Shown one piece after another: positions 54,518 through 64,000 of a stretch of DNA of 64,000 nucleotides; the stretch's first letter is position 1; every line of letters begins with the position of its first letter. Source of the stretch: Puccinia triticina (Eukaryota; Basidiomycota; Pucciniomycetes; Pucciniales; Pucciniaceae); the NCBI RefSeq assembly GCF_026914185.1, contig NC_070563.1:3431001-3495000 (forward strand). The letters are read 5' to 3'. Both the position numbers and the translations under genes were made by a program. Under the pieces are notes generated by a model. The model saw only the letters and a program-made list of their open reading frames with translations, did no database searches and was not told the DNA's origin.

Positions 54518-54706
54518 GGGAATTCCGCGAATATCAGCAGTCGGAATTTGTCATGGCAAGAAATTTATGAACGAAGGGGAGTTGTGGTTGATGGGTGATG
54601 GCGAATTAACAGAGAAGAAAGGATTTGGTTGCGGTGGAATGTTCGGATTTGGTTGAAGTGTGTTGATTGGGTTCGGTTGATTGGGAATGTTGATTGGAAT
54701 GTTCAT
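54518..54706 (-). pseudogene. Ty3 gag N-terminus (Pro/Asn-rich)
   Basis: The minus-strand frame from ATG at 54706 is rich in Pro and Asn (NIPINIPNQPNPINTLQPNP). A TGA at 54553-54551 interrupts it; then it runs in frame through the LTR-element target site into the 37981 segment. The ATG lies inside the 5-bp duplication made by the 215-bp LTR-like element, which therefore separates the start codon from its leader. Confidence 0.65.
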
Positions 54707-54921
54707 TGTAGAGACTGTAAAATGAAGATGTGTCTGGTGAGAGTCGAACTCACGACCTCAGCTATGCTGAGACACATCCTAGAGTGCTGCCTTTACCAAC
54801 TAGGCTACAGACGCTTGTGGCTGCCAGCTGGGTGGTTGGTTGGTAGTGCTCATGGGTCGATCCAACAGCCCTCCATACTGTGGTGATACATCATGGTAGC
54901 AGACTAACAGACAACTCAACA
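54707..54921 (-). mobile_element. 215-bp LTR-like element with tRNA-like core, copy 2
   Basis: Inverted relative to copy 1 at 4042-4256 and exactly as long. It has TG...CA ends and a perfect 5-bp duplication TTCAT (54702-54706 and 54922-54926). The 85-nt tRNA-like core is 54814-54730 on the minus strand and has the more tRNA-like T loop (GAGTTCGACTC). It interrupts the Ty3 element exactly at the gag start. Confidence 0.82.
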
Positions 54922-55168
54922 TTCATTGGGATCAATTGATGTATGTTGGAAGGGGGAGAAGGGGTAAAGCAAGGAGAGTTTTGAATCAGAGTGATAGGGG
55001 AAACAGCCACTGAAGATTGAGACATAAATAACTTATTTGGCAAAAAAATTTGATTTCTTTGGTTAATAAGTAATAAGATTTAAATTTAAGTGATTTATTT
55101 TTGAAGATCGAGATATAATTGTGAGGACCGGTGTGAGAACTCCTTTGGGATGGGTTGGCAGTCCTTTG
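54922..55168. other. Probable Ty3 leader or LTR remnant
   Basis: No gene. A purine-rich stretch (ggaagggggagaaggggtaa) at about 54948 and the sequence tgtgaggaccggtgtgagaa at 55111 are the only landmarks; the latter shares 12 bases with 17105 near the other end of the Ty3 element. Confidence 0.3.
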
Positions 55169-56104
55169 TAGAGATAGTCATTTGGGACCCGGGTACCAAG
55201 CGGTACCCGGGTACCGCACCGCTTTTTGGCTAATTTCAGGTACCTAGTACCGCACCCGGCACCGCCTGGGAGGTACCACGGGTACCGCTGGAGGGTACCG
55301 CGGGTACCACCCGTGATATTTTTTGGTGTGGCAGCGTCCTGCTGTCCTGCTTGCTCCATCCAGTTTGTTGCCGCCCTTGCGACAAGCTGGAGGGCAAAAA
55401 GACCACTTTTCGCCGGGAGGGGCTCCTCCCGGCAAGCACTGGCTCTCCTCTTTGACCGGAGGAATTTATCCATCCGATTAGAGGCATGTACACCTCTTTG
55501 ACCGGAGGAATGGCTCCGGTCAAAAAGGCAAGGCCACCCAGCGAGCTGGATATGCGTCCAGCTCGCCGGGTGGACATCCCTCGCCGAGCTGGATACATAA
55601 TATGTATCCAGCTCGCCGAGATGACTCATCTCTCGCCGAGATGGATACACAATGTCCAGCTCGGCTAAGGAGGTCTCATGGCGAGCTGGACACATCCAGC
55701 TCCCTTGGAAGATTCCTCTCGGCGAGCTGGATACATATGTATCCAGCTCGGCGAGGGGACTCCTCTCCAGCTCATCAGGAGGTTCCTCGGCGGCCGCGAG
55801 CTGGATACAATATGTGTATCCAGCTCCCCGGGAGGAGTCCCCTTGGCGAGCTGGAAATGCCGAGAGGAATCCTCCCAGCTTGCTGGGAGACCTTCGCCGA
55901 GCTGGATCTACCGAGTCAAGGCCCTCAATCCCCCGGGGGGTGGGAGGTACTTGTAGGCGGTACCCGGGTACCGCACCGCTTTCCGGCCAAAAGGCGGTGC
56001 CTAGTACCGCAGCCGGCACCGCTGCACGGGTGCGAGGCGGGTGGAAGGGGGTACCCGCCAAGCGGTACTAGGTACCCGCCGCTGGTACCGAATGACTATC
56101 TCTA
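55169..56104. mobile_element. 0.94-kb TIR element with GTCCTTTG duplication, palindromic minisatellite inside
   Basis: Ends TAGAGATAGTCATT and AATGACTATCTCTA are perfect inverted repeats flanked by GTCCTTTG (55161-55168 and 56105-56112), fitting the hAT superfamily. Subterminal sequence is built from ggtacccgggtaccg-type palindromes on both sides. The centre (about 55540-55900) repeats the self-complementary gagctggatacatatgtatc-type unit. Long open frames here on both strands are produced by the repeats. Confidence 0.85.
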
Positions 56105-56112
56105 GTCCTTTG

Positions 56113-58257
56113 AGGGGGAAATAACAATATGATATTCCAGCTAAGTAATACTACTGTTACGGGTGGTTTGAAAGACCTGCCCCTCTATTATACTACAGAA
56201 TTCTGACAACAAATTTATTTATTGTTGTGGCGTGACTTTTATGACGGAGAAAACTTGTATGTAGTAGTCTCTATCAGACCTAGATCAGTTTTAACAAGTA
56301 CAAGATGCATATACAACCTCTATATGGCAAGATGGGCAAAGAATATAATCAAGTGAGAATATGTTTTGTTGGGTTTTTAATGGTTTCAGCAGAGGGAAAT
56401 GATGATGGAGTGTGGTATGAGATTTCTATGTTAATGTATGATGACTGTGTCTTCCGTGATGATGGCAAAAATGATGACTGGTGATCACTGAGCTGGGGTG
56501 CCTGGGTGATGCTGGAAAAATGGTGGGAGGAGGGCCTCCTTATATATTCTTTTCTGAGTTATTTTTGCTGGTGAGGGCTGCACTTGAGGCATTTCTGCTG
56601 GTGGTGACCCTGTGGATTGCACTGCCTTCTGCAAGGGGTGCATAACTTAAACTGATGTTCCGCATGACAATGTGTGATTTGTACTTTTTAAGGCAAAGGC
56701 CGCATAGGTTGGTTGCACTGCCAAAGTGGAGGCTTTCTGACCGCATGCATCAATGTAAGGTCCGCGCAAATCTGTTGAGTTGTTGAGTGGAGGCCTAGTC
56801 AATGCAGTCTCCAACGCGTAGGTTGCGTGAGGTGATCTGTAGCTAATAGTGGAGGCCTGCCTAACTAGTAAATCTAACTATACTCTTCTGTATATGCATG
56901 CCTTTTATGATTTATATGACTTTCCACCTGGGTATGGCCTGTACTAAACCTATAATTGTAACTAACTTCTATACTAAAAGAGCTAGCTGGATAGTTGAAG
57001 TGAGTGACTAGGGTTAAGTTTGTATGTAGAATCTATTTCTCTAGTAATATTCTATCATATGCAAGTATTTTAGGCTGTGAGTTGAGGTTTTGGCAGTTTT
57101 GTTGCGCGCAACAGATCTGGATTGTCAGCTGGTGCTCTCACGTAGAGAACTAGCTGTACAAAAGTTTAGTAATATATTATATTACTAAAGACTAAATACA
57201 AAGAGTAGAGGAAAAATAAGAAAGAATATAAAGAAATTTATTGAGTGTTCTGAGTCTTTGACTCTGTATATTTTTATTATAGAATCTACTAGTCTAGGAT
57301 AGACTGATTAAGCTGGACTAGCCTAGCCTCTCCGGATAGAGAAGCTATCAGAGGTTTAGTCTCAGATATTTATGAGAGTTAATTGGTTTGCTTCCGGCTA
57401 AAGAGCGCGGTCGGGTTATTACCAATAAACCCAGGATTAGTAATGAATGGTTATATATATATATATATATTATTGAGGTAAAGAGGTGGATGAGAAAGAG
57501 TAAGGGGTTCAAAAGCGAAGGATCTATGAGAATAGTGATTCTTAGGTAGTCTAGGCGTTTAACTTACAGAGCAAGACCTTCAGCGCTATCTCTAACGAGC
57601 ACGGTGCAATTTTACGAGTTAAGATCTAAAAGTCAATCGGAAGAATAACTATTCAGTTATTGCATTCTTTCCAGCGGAAGATAGTCGATCTGATACTAAT
57701 ACTAGTTAGAGGAGTCTAACAATAGAGTACTTTTGCAGTCTATCTTGGAAAGTAATCTAAGTAGTAGTCTTACCGATTTCGGATATCTTTTGCAAGGACG
57801 GAATAAAATTTCTGATCTGTTTTTCTCTGAGGAGCAGAGAAAAACCGTTCCTCTGTCTAGTTTGAGGGAGTCTCTCAACGTTCTCTCATCGCTGAGCTCG
57901 GTGATGCGTTTGTCATCTTACATCTTTGGACATTTTCAGTCTTATATTTGTTGTTTATCCTTTTTTGTAATGTTCTTAACTTTTATTACAATAGTTTAAT
58001 AAAGTGTATTCAATATCATTTTTTATTCATAATCTCTTTGAGCGCCCGCGCTGCGCTTGTTCTGGCTCAATGGTTTTAATGTAGCGCTCACTCCGCATTA
58101 TTCTAGTAGGGCGCCTGCGCTCTTGATTAGTGCTCTTACTTAAAGCGGTATTGTCTTCTTTTAATTATATTACTTTTATGTTTATATTAAATTTGATGTT
58201 ATTTGAAACCCTTCTGGACATATTAATGTCTCAAGGGTTGACATGGATCACCACACT
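56113..58257. other. AT-rich stretch without a recognised gene
   Basis: No open frame above 90 codons. A TA microsatellite is at about 57450-57468. Two GC-rich islands (ggtttgcttccggctaaaga at 57387; gagcgcccgcgctgcgcttg at 58041) contain repeated gcgc/gagcgc motifs. I could not assign it to a transposon family. Confidence 0.4.
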
Positions 58258-58260
58258 GGC

Positions 58261-58360
58261 CTACTATTCAGTTAGCTATATATAGGCTATGAAGTTTATC
58301 CAAGAGGATAAACTCGCCGAGTGCTTGAATAGTAGATCAATTCGGCTCTACAATAATTCT
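58261..58360. repeat. Short dispersed repeat, about 100 bp, copy 2
   Basis: Counterpart of 17112-17215, with ctactattcagttagctata at the left and ggctctacaataa at the right; a handful of substitutions. Confidence 0.65.
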
Positions 58361-58416
58361 TGTTTGATAAAGTATAGAGATTATGATTCTCAAATTTATA
58401 TAATGAAGAACCTAAT

Positions 58417-58619
58417 AGGGGGGTTCACAATAGGATAAAAATAAAACTTTAGAGCTAATTTTAAGGCCTTTATGAACAACTTTTTAAAAAATAAAGAAGT
58501 TGCTCTGATTCTCAGGGGATACCCAGTCCTGTACACCTTGCCAGATTTTTGAAAATTTGTTGATAAAGACCTTAAAATTGACTCTGAAATTTTACTTTTA
58601 TCCTATTGTGAACCCCCCT
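58417..58619. mobile_element. MITE family A, 203 bp, copy 2
   Basis: Same TIRs (AGGGGGGTTCACAATAGGAT and its complement), length and AAT flanks as 13392-13594. The interiors have diverged more than the ends. Confidence 0.9.
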
Positions 58620-58689
58620 AATCTAAGTTTCATGAAACCAATGATTCATGGAACCTAAGATCATGGGTTCTCCCTCCCCATTCCCCATC

Positions 58690-58895
58690 TTATTTCTAGG
58701 CTGGCGCGGGTCCCGCTAACCAGCCTAGAGCCAACAATTCAATATGAATTTCTCCAATTCAATGTGGAAAATCCACGAGGTTGGCGCGAGTCCCGCTAAC
58801 CAACCTCAACCCCCTTTGCTATAACCCCCTTTGCCCACAATGGCGGTTCCGGCGGCATAATGAAGCCAAAGCCCGGAACCGCAAGGAGCAATCCA
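58690..58895. repeat. Three successive stem-loops, two with compensatory changes
   Basis: TCTAGGCTGG...CCAGCCTAGA (about 58695-58730) encloses a GCGGG/CCCGC inner stem. A related hairpin GAGGTTGG...CCAACCTC at about 58778-58807 encloses the same cgcg(g/a)gtcccgctaa loop region. The outer-stem differences (CT/AG to TT/AA) keep pairing. A third, GCGGTTCCGG...CCGGAACCGC, lies at about 58843-58885. Confidence 0.7.
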
Positions 58896-60140
58896 TATGC
58901 GCCGTAAGTCTCTATTTATAATTTTCCATTCCCTCTTTTTTTTCACTTCCCACGTGATCTCTCGGATTCAAAACACGTCGCACCCTAATCCTTGCCACCC
59001 CCCCCAAACGCCTCCCCCTCCGATTTTCTTCGAACTCACTGTATGATACTCCCTAGACGCCCAAACTCGCCTCTCAATACCCTCATCCGAACTTGGTCTC
59101 GATTACCCATCAAATCCGTCGCTCCTCCTTTCCGATTTCTCGCTACTTGCGGCCAATACTGTTGCCTACGGGCCGACAGCCTCACCAATTCGGTACTTCA
59201 CCCACTCCTGTTCGTCATGACCTCCTATCTTTTACCATCCCCTCGCAACCGGGGTCCACAAGGAACCTTCCAGAATTACTTTTACCTAAATCTTTCCTGT
59301 ACTGATCCCACAAGGGCCTGTCATTCAGGGGCGCAGTTGGACCGCGAGGAAACCTTCCGATTCGTATCCGCCTTCGTGACCCTCAACGCCTTCCCAAGCT
59401 GGAGGCGTCGTCTCGCAGAAATGATTGTCGAACTCTCTTCGGTACGAGGTCCGCACGTGTGCATACAACGCGTTCATCTCCGGTAACTGACCCTCAACCT
59501 ATCCCATTACTTGCTCTTCCACCCTTCCGTATTGTCACCCATTGTTTTTTGTGGACCTCTAGGCATGAATACCCGCCCACGTTGCCTGATATTGTCATTC
59601 CCGTGAGTTCTTAAGACCCTGACAACATCGCGCGCGACCAGCTCCGACATGTCACCGTCTACTGATCACATTCACTTCTCTTAACCGCTTCCCTATCGTC
59701 ACCCTTACTTCTTAGTTCACCCCTTCCCTCAAGTATTCGCTACCATGGCCACCGTGTCCTTATCGTCCGTTACACCAGGCCCTGAAAAAACGGAGCGATA
59801 GGAGCTCCGCGAGCGAACATCGAACATTGCGCATGGCGACAACTGACCCTCGCCCAATTCTATTGTTTTCACTCGAACCCTTCTGTAGTGTTACCCATGT
59901 TTCTCCGTGGACCCCATTCCTCACAACATGGCCCAATATTCTCCTTGGCCCGAGTGCCGTTGTCTTGAACTTCCCCAACCGCGATATCACTGCTTAGCTT
60001 GAACTTAAAACCTGCTCGCCTTCTCACATTCCCACCCCCCACTACCTGATCACACTCATCTTAATCTCCTGCCACCTGAAAACTTCCTCGTAGATTAGAT
60101 CCACGCACATCGTCTCCCACCACCAAGTACCATTACCCCA
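58896..60140. other. C-rich upstream region, no gene supported
   Basis: One open frame of 164 codons (58992-59486) is Pro/Leu/Arg-rich without recognisable domains and probably reflects C-rich composition. The region may hold the leader of the 60141 gene or the 5' end of a Helitron; no boundary was found. Confidence 0.4.
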
Positions 60141-61355
60141 ATGTCGAACGTCCGACCTTCAAATCATCCGAGTATCGTATCCGGACATTTTGAAGCCTTG
60201 TCCGACGTAAGCACCCCACCATCTTCAACCTGACCGGATTGTGACTTACTCGTTCCCATCCTCAAAAGTCTGAAATAGACGTTGTCAGAGGAAACCAATA
60301 CGGGCTCCTGACAACCGGGACCTTTTTCCAATGCGCAGGGGTTGGAGGCGATAAAGAGGTCGATTTCGAGGTCAAATTAATGGCCAATACGGCCGTCGCT
60401 AATGCACTTGAGCAAGGGATAATATATTCGATCACGGGTGCTCGGATGATCGCTCTTAACAACGGGAGTCCTCCTACCGTGACTTACACACAGGATTCCA
60501 TCATGCGAATTGGCAAAGCGACTGATTTGAACCTCGATTTCACGAATAAGACGGGTATCGTCGGCCTAGGCGTAATTGTTGAACGTGCTGAAGTTCCCAG
60601 CCCGAACCCTGGAGAGGAAGATCAACTCAAAGTCATTGTCTCTCACAATGATTGGGATCCTGTTGTAAGTCAGATTTTCATTTCAAGTCGACGCTTGGTA
60701 CTAATACCCAGTCTAGGCACGCTCCCACCGAGCTTTTCTTTCGAAGTATATAGTCCCAGCTACTCGCAAAATGGTGAAAACCCATGTCCTTTACACTGTG
60801 GGACGGGAAATGTCGATCGTTGGATCTTTGGTCGATTGGGATATCAAGGCAAAGATGCCCATCATTCTTGTGCGTCGAGTTGATACTGTCTGTTCCATAT
60901 CTTAATACTAATTGTTCAAGAATTAATTCTAGGTTGGTGGCGTGAGTGTTACGAGTGGTCATCAGTCAAAGGGTAGCAATGGCAAATTAGGGGTAGGACC
61001 CTCGACTCCAGCCTCGCGTGGAAGGAAGTTGTTAGTTTAATTCATCATTCAAGATCGGATTAGTTCTGACCATGATTATACCACCAGTATCACCTTCAAG
61101 AAAGACTCAGAATCTTCTCCAATCCCCTGCGCATCTCAATCTGGCACCACTGGGCTGCTACACACTCCGATCTCTCGCAAAGGAAAAGAAAAAGCATCCC
61201 CCGACGAGGTCCAAGTTGCCAATGATGAAAACCACGACAACCATGACGAAGACGAGGTCGAAGAAGATGACTATCCGCTCCTCAAGAGGAAAGGGCCAGG
61301 CCGCCCACGCAAGCAACCCCCAACCGAGGGAAGTAAAAAGTCTAAAAATGAATGA
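60141..61355 (+). CDS. Five-exon gene for an unrecognised protein with a C-terminal AT-hook
   Basis: Exons 60141-60206, 60269-60664, 60717-60869, 60933-61027 and 61064-61355 join in frame to 333 codons. The first three introns are well supported (GTAAG, GTAAGT and GTGCGT donors). The last uses GTTGTT; without it translation ends at 61040 after 240 residues. The body alternates beta-like hydrophobic segments (KEVDFEVKLMANTAVANALE; VLYTVGREMSIVGSLVDWD; MPIILVGGVSVTSGHQSKG), suggestive of one or two OB-type barrels, though I cannot confirm this. The tail is acidic, then KRKGPGRPRKQPP, an AT-hook core. It lies 0.9 kb upstream of a Helitron Rep gene on the same strand. A single-strand-DNA-binding partner is possible but is inference. 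Confidence 0.6.
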
Positions 61356-62225
61356 TTCACCGGGCCACCGACGGCAGCAAACCCCAACCGGGAGAACTAA
61401 AAGTTCGAAGATCAATAGTCCATTTGCCCGAATTCTTGCGCCCATGAGCCGAAGATCGAACCCTCCGGGGCCATTTTCTTACTTTGTACGGATCCATTTT
61501 CCCTTCATTGCTCATTTTTTTGTCGTGTCGCATAGTTCAAAAATCAACATAAAAATCTTATCATAAAGAGCCACAGTTAATAGAAAAAAATTTAGAATAG
61601 TCTTGTAAAAAAAAAGCGGGCCAAATTGTGGATATTGTTAGTTAGATGAGAGCCAAATAATAACAACCGTACTTTTTGCCCGCGCCTCACAACCAGGACC
61701 AAACATGTCAATGCGAGTCCGGTCATTCGAGTTGGATAGGCCCCAATACCCTTGCTAGCGATTTGCCTGCTATTAGTTGTCCTTCATGAGCTAGGATTCT
61801 TAGATCTACTGGGCCAACTGGATTCGCTTGAGTGTCACGACCTGAAGGCCCATTCATCATCAAATGACTGGTCCAGCCACATTCGCCTTACCGTCATGCA
61901 CGTTCAGGGCCTCTTGGTGTTGGTTTGATACCAGTTGTGGGGGCCAGTTGACATTGCGATTTCAACATTCAACCTTCATTGAGACATTCTCGGGACTAAT
62001 TCTGCCAAGTTACTCGAGTGGTTGGTGCGTAACACGATTGACCAGTTCATAGTCCTCACTCTCCTCACTAGGAACATTCTCCGTAAATTGTGTGTGAGTC
62101 TTCTAGCGATAAATTTTTGGACAGCCCTCTTCGTTGTTGCCTTATATTTGTTGAATTGTCAGATAATCATTAACTATCGGGCCTCATCTCGTCAACATCT
62201 TATCACATCTCTATCCCCAGTTACG
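61356..62225. other. Intergenic spacer before the Helitron gene
   Basis: No gene. The frame of the Helitron N-terminus is open upstream to 62022, but no homology is evident before ATG 62226. Confidence 0.45.
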
Positions 62226-64000
62226 ATGCCGTTCAAGTTCAAGGCTATTACCCGTGAATGTGACAACAACGAGAATTACATATTGAACCAAGTCCTATTT
62301 ACGATTCCCCACTCGCTTGGAAGGTGCATAATCATCTGTATAGGTTGTGGTGCCCTTCACTTCAATGAAGAATCGACGAAACTCGACCGTGGGAAGACGG
62401 AGAAAGACTTCACGATGTGCTGTCAGAAATCGCAGGTCATATTGCCCATGATGGATCCAGCTGCCCCTGAAACGCCTCCGATACTCGAACAGTTGTTCTC
62501 AGGAACAGACGAGAGTATGTAACACATTTGACAAAAAGGGATGTTAACTTCTTGGCTGACTATTCTTTAGGAGCTATCAACTTTCAGGCTCTTATCAGAC
62601 TTTACAATAACTGCATTAGCTTCACGTCGCTGGGAGCTAATGTCGACAAAACCGTCCGCGGTCAACTAGGCATCGATGTTTTCCAAATCTCGGGCGGTCT
62701 GAGCCACCTGATTCCAAGTGTCGAGCCCCTCAATCGTTCCAACCCAGGCTATGCACAAATTTACGTCATCGGGAATGGCGGACAAGAAGAAACCCGGCTG
62801 CGAATCGAGAAAGCCTCTGGCAGACGAAACCCAATTGGTGCCAAATTCGTCATGCAGGAAGACATAGTGTCAGATTTGATGAAGGTTATGTATTCATATA
62901 ACCCATACGCGAAAGTTTACAAGAGTGCTAGAACCGTCTTGAAAAACTCACCGTCAAAGACGCTTGCCCTAACGACGATTCATAAACCGGGGACGAACCC
63001 GAAGCGTTACAATCTTCCAAGTCCGGAAGAAGTTGCGATCGTTGTCGAAGGGGGAGGTGAAATTAACAAGACCCGTCATATTCAATTGAGGCGGAAAGAC
63101 GGACGATTAGAGCATATCTCCGATTTACATTCATCTTATTTCCCTCTTCGATACCCCCTATTCTTCCCTTACGGATCCCAACAGTGGGATAACGTATATG
63201 TTTGTACAACCTCTCGAAGTGAGTCCTTTTCTCGGATCAGAACAATGACATTGTCTTAATAGTGGTGCTTTCGAAATAGAAACGAATAGACGCGTCAAGT
63301 CATTGGAATGGTTTGCATTCCTCCTGTTTGCAAGAGTTGGTCGATACTCGATCATTCTCCATGGCCGTACGCTTTTTCAGGAATTTGTCGTGGATATGTA
63401 CGTATGCGTAGAAGGTTCCCGTCTTAATTTCATTCGAAACCATCAACTCGCCTTGAAAGCAAATCAATACCAGTCCCTTATGACATCCATTGAGAACTTC
63501 GAGGTCCCTGAGGGCCGGCGAGTCATACTCCCCTTGACTTTTATCGGCAGCCCGAGGGCGATGGGCCAATTGTACCAAGACTCGATGGCCATCGTAAGGA
63601 AATATGGCCCACCGTCACTTTTCATCACCATGACTGCTAATCCAAAGTGGAAAGATATAACCGACAAAATCGGACTCCTGGCGTCCGCGGCTGACCATCC
63701 TGTGTTTGTCGACCGTGTGTTCAAATTGAAAGTCGACGCACTAATTGAAGAAGTTATTGATTACGGAAGGTTGGGAGCGGTAATTTCATACGTGGGGGTC
63801 ATTGAATTCCAGAAACGGGGCCTTCCCCATCTCCACTTAATGGTCACACTGAGGGAAGAAGATAGGCCGGACACCCCCGAGAAGATTGATTTTCTCGTCT
63901 GCGCCGAGGTGCCTGACCCACTGAGTGAGCCCAAGCTCTACGATATTGTCTCCAGGCTAATGATCCACGGCCCTTGTCCCGGACGCCCGTGTTGGTCGAA
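62226..64000 (+). CDS. Helitron Rep/helicase, 5' part, truncated by window end
   Basis: Exons 62226-62514, 62571-63218 and 63280 to beyond 64000, joined in frame by introns with GTATGT and GTGAGT donors. The N-terminus has a Cys-rich zinc-binding segment (IICIGCGALHF ... FTMCCQKSQVILP). The helitron-like N domain ends YFPLRYPLFFPYGSQQWDN. The third exon has YQDSMAIVRKYGPPSLFITM (Rep motif 1) and VIEFQKRGLPHLHLMVTL, whose His-Leu-His is the HUH metal-binding motif. The catalytic Tyr and the PIF1-type helicase would lie beyond the window. No stop interrupts the exons, so this copy may be intact. It could mobilise non-autonomous Helitrons such as 17955-20449. Confidence 0.9.

Larger units (their letters stand above)
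17502..54706 (-). mobile_element. Ty3/Gypsy retrotransposon, minus strand, split by six insertions
   Basis: Gag starts near 54706 on the minus strand and integrase with a chromodomain-like tail ends at 17502. Pieces of its reading frame, in order, are 54706-54518, 37981-37825, 37332-37038, 25774-22653, about 21770-20670 and 17954-17502. Each gap is a separately bounded insertion. Removing the Helitron, the TTA-flanked TIR element, the hAT MITE and the 16.5-kb LTR element, each with one target copy where duplicated, joins coding sequence in frame. Its own LTRs were not identified with confidence; tgtgaggaccgg occurs at 17105 and 55111 and may mark both LTR ends. In intact form gag plus pol would be about 5.5 kb. 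Confidence 0.85.

Noticed and set aside
55063..56061. 332-codon minus-strand open frame and several long plus-strand frames
   Set aside because: They coincide with the palindromic minisatellite of the 55169-56104 element; frames on both strands are open because of the repeat, and the product is low-complexity.
58992..59486. 164-codon plus-strand gene
   Set aside because: C-rich low-complexity product, no splice or domain support, and an overlapping 70-codon frame of similar quality.

Overview
The window looks like intergenic, transposon-saturated chromosome from a rust fungus (Pucciniales). Host-like genes have small GT-AG introns. Ty3/Gypsy, PIF/Harbinger, hAT, Helitron and MITE families are present. 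There is a decayed Tet-like 2OG-Fe(II) oxygenase of a kind known to be expanded in rusts, and a captured fungal proteasome gene fragment. The rust assignment is inference from gene families; no rRNA or species marker is present. I see no operons, CRISPR arrays or bacterial features.

Layout. 1-14.8 kb: degraded repeats, minisatellites, several MITEs, a 1.3-kb TIR element containing a 215-bp LTR-like insertion with a tRNA-like core, a TIR element carrying the 3' exons of a proteasome beta gene (PRE7/PSMB1 type), and a coiled-coil ORF at 11.2-12.3 kb. 14.8-16.2 kb: a multi-exon gene for a predicted secreted protein, the best candidate for an ordinary host gene. 16.5-17.2 kb: LTR fragments.

17.5-54.7 kb is one nest. 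The outermost layer is a minus-strand Ty3/Gypsy element whose gag begins near 54.7 kb and whose integrase ends near 17.5 kb. Its reading frame is interrupted by a non-autonomous Helitron (17955-20449, followed by an exact 220-bp tandem duplication), a solo-LTR-like block (about 21.77-22.65 kb), an 11.26-kb TIR element with TTA target duplication (25778-37034), a 476-bp hAT MITE (37341-37816), a 16.5-kb LTR retrotransposon with two 841-bp LTRs (37982-54513) and the second copy of the 215-bp LTR-like element (54707-54921). The 11.26-kb element contains a 7.65-kb PIF/Harbinger element (28344-35990) with a transposase, a Myb/SANT-like protein and a Tet-like oxygenase gene. The 16.5-kb retrotransposon contains a 1.4-kb foldback element and a complete-length hAT element (46673-50337), and carries an antisense three-exon ORF between pol and its 3' LTR. 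In several cases removing the insert plus one target copy returns the interrupted reading frame, which fixes the boundaries and the order of events.

55-58.6 kb: a 0.94-kb hAT-like element made of palindromic minisatellite, AT-rich sequence of unknown nature, and MITEs. 58.7-64 kb: three stem-loops, a four- or five-exon gene for an unrecognised protein with a possible AT-hook tail, then the 5' part of an autonomous Helitron (zinc-binding N-terminus, helitron-like domain and HUH Rep motif), cut by the window end.

Most transposon genes are broken, and many of the stops are TGA where CGA (Arg) or TGG (Trp) is expected, a pattern suggesting C-to-T decay at silenced copies.
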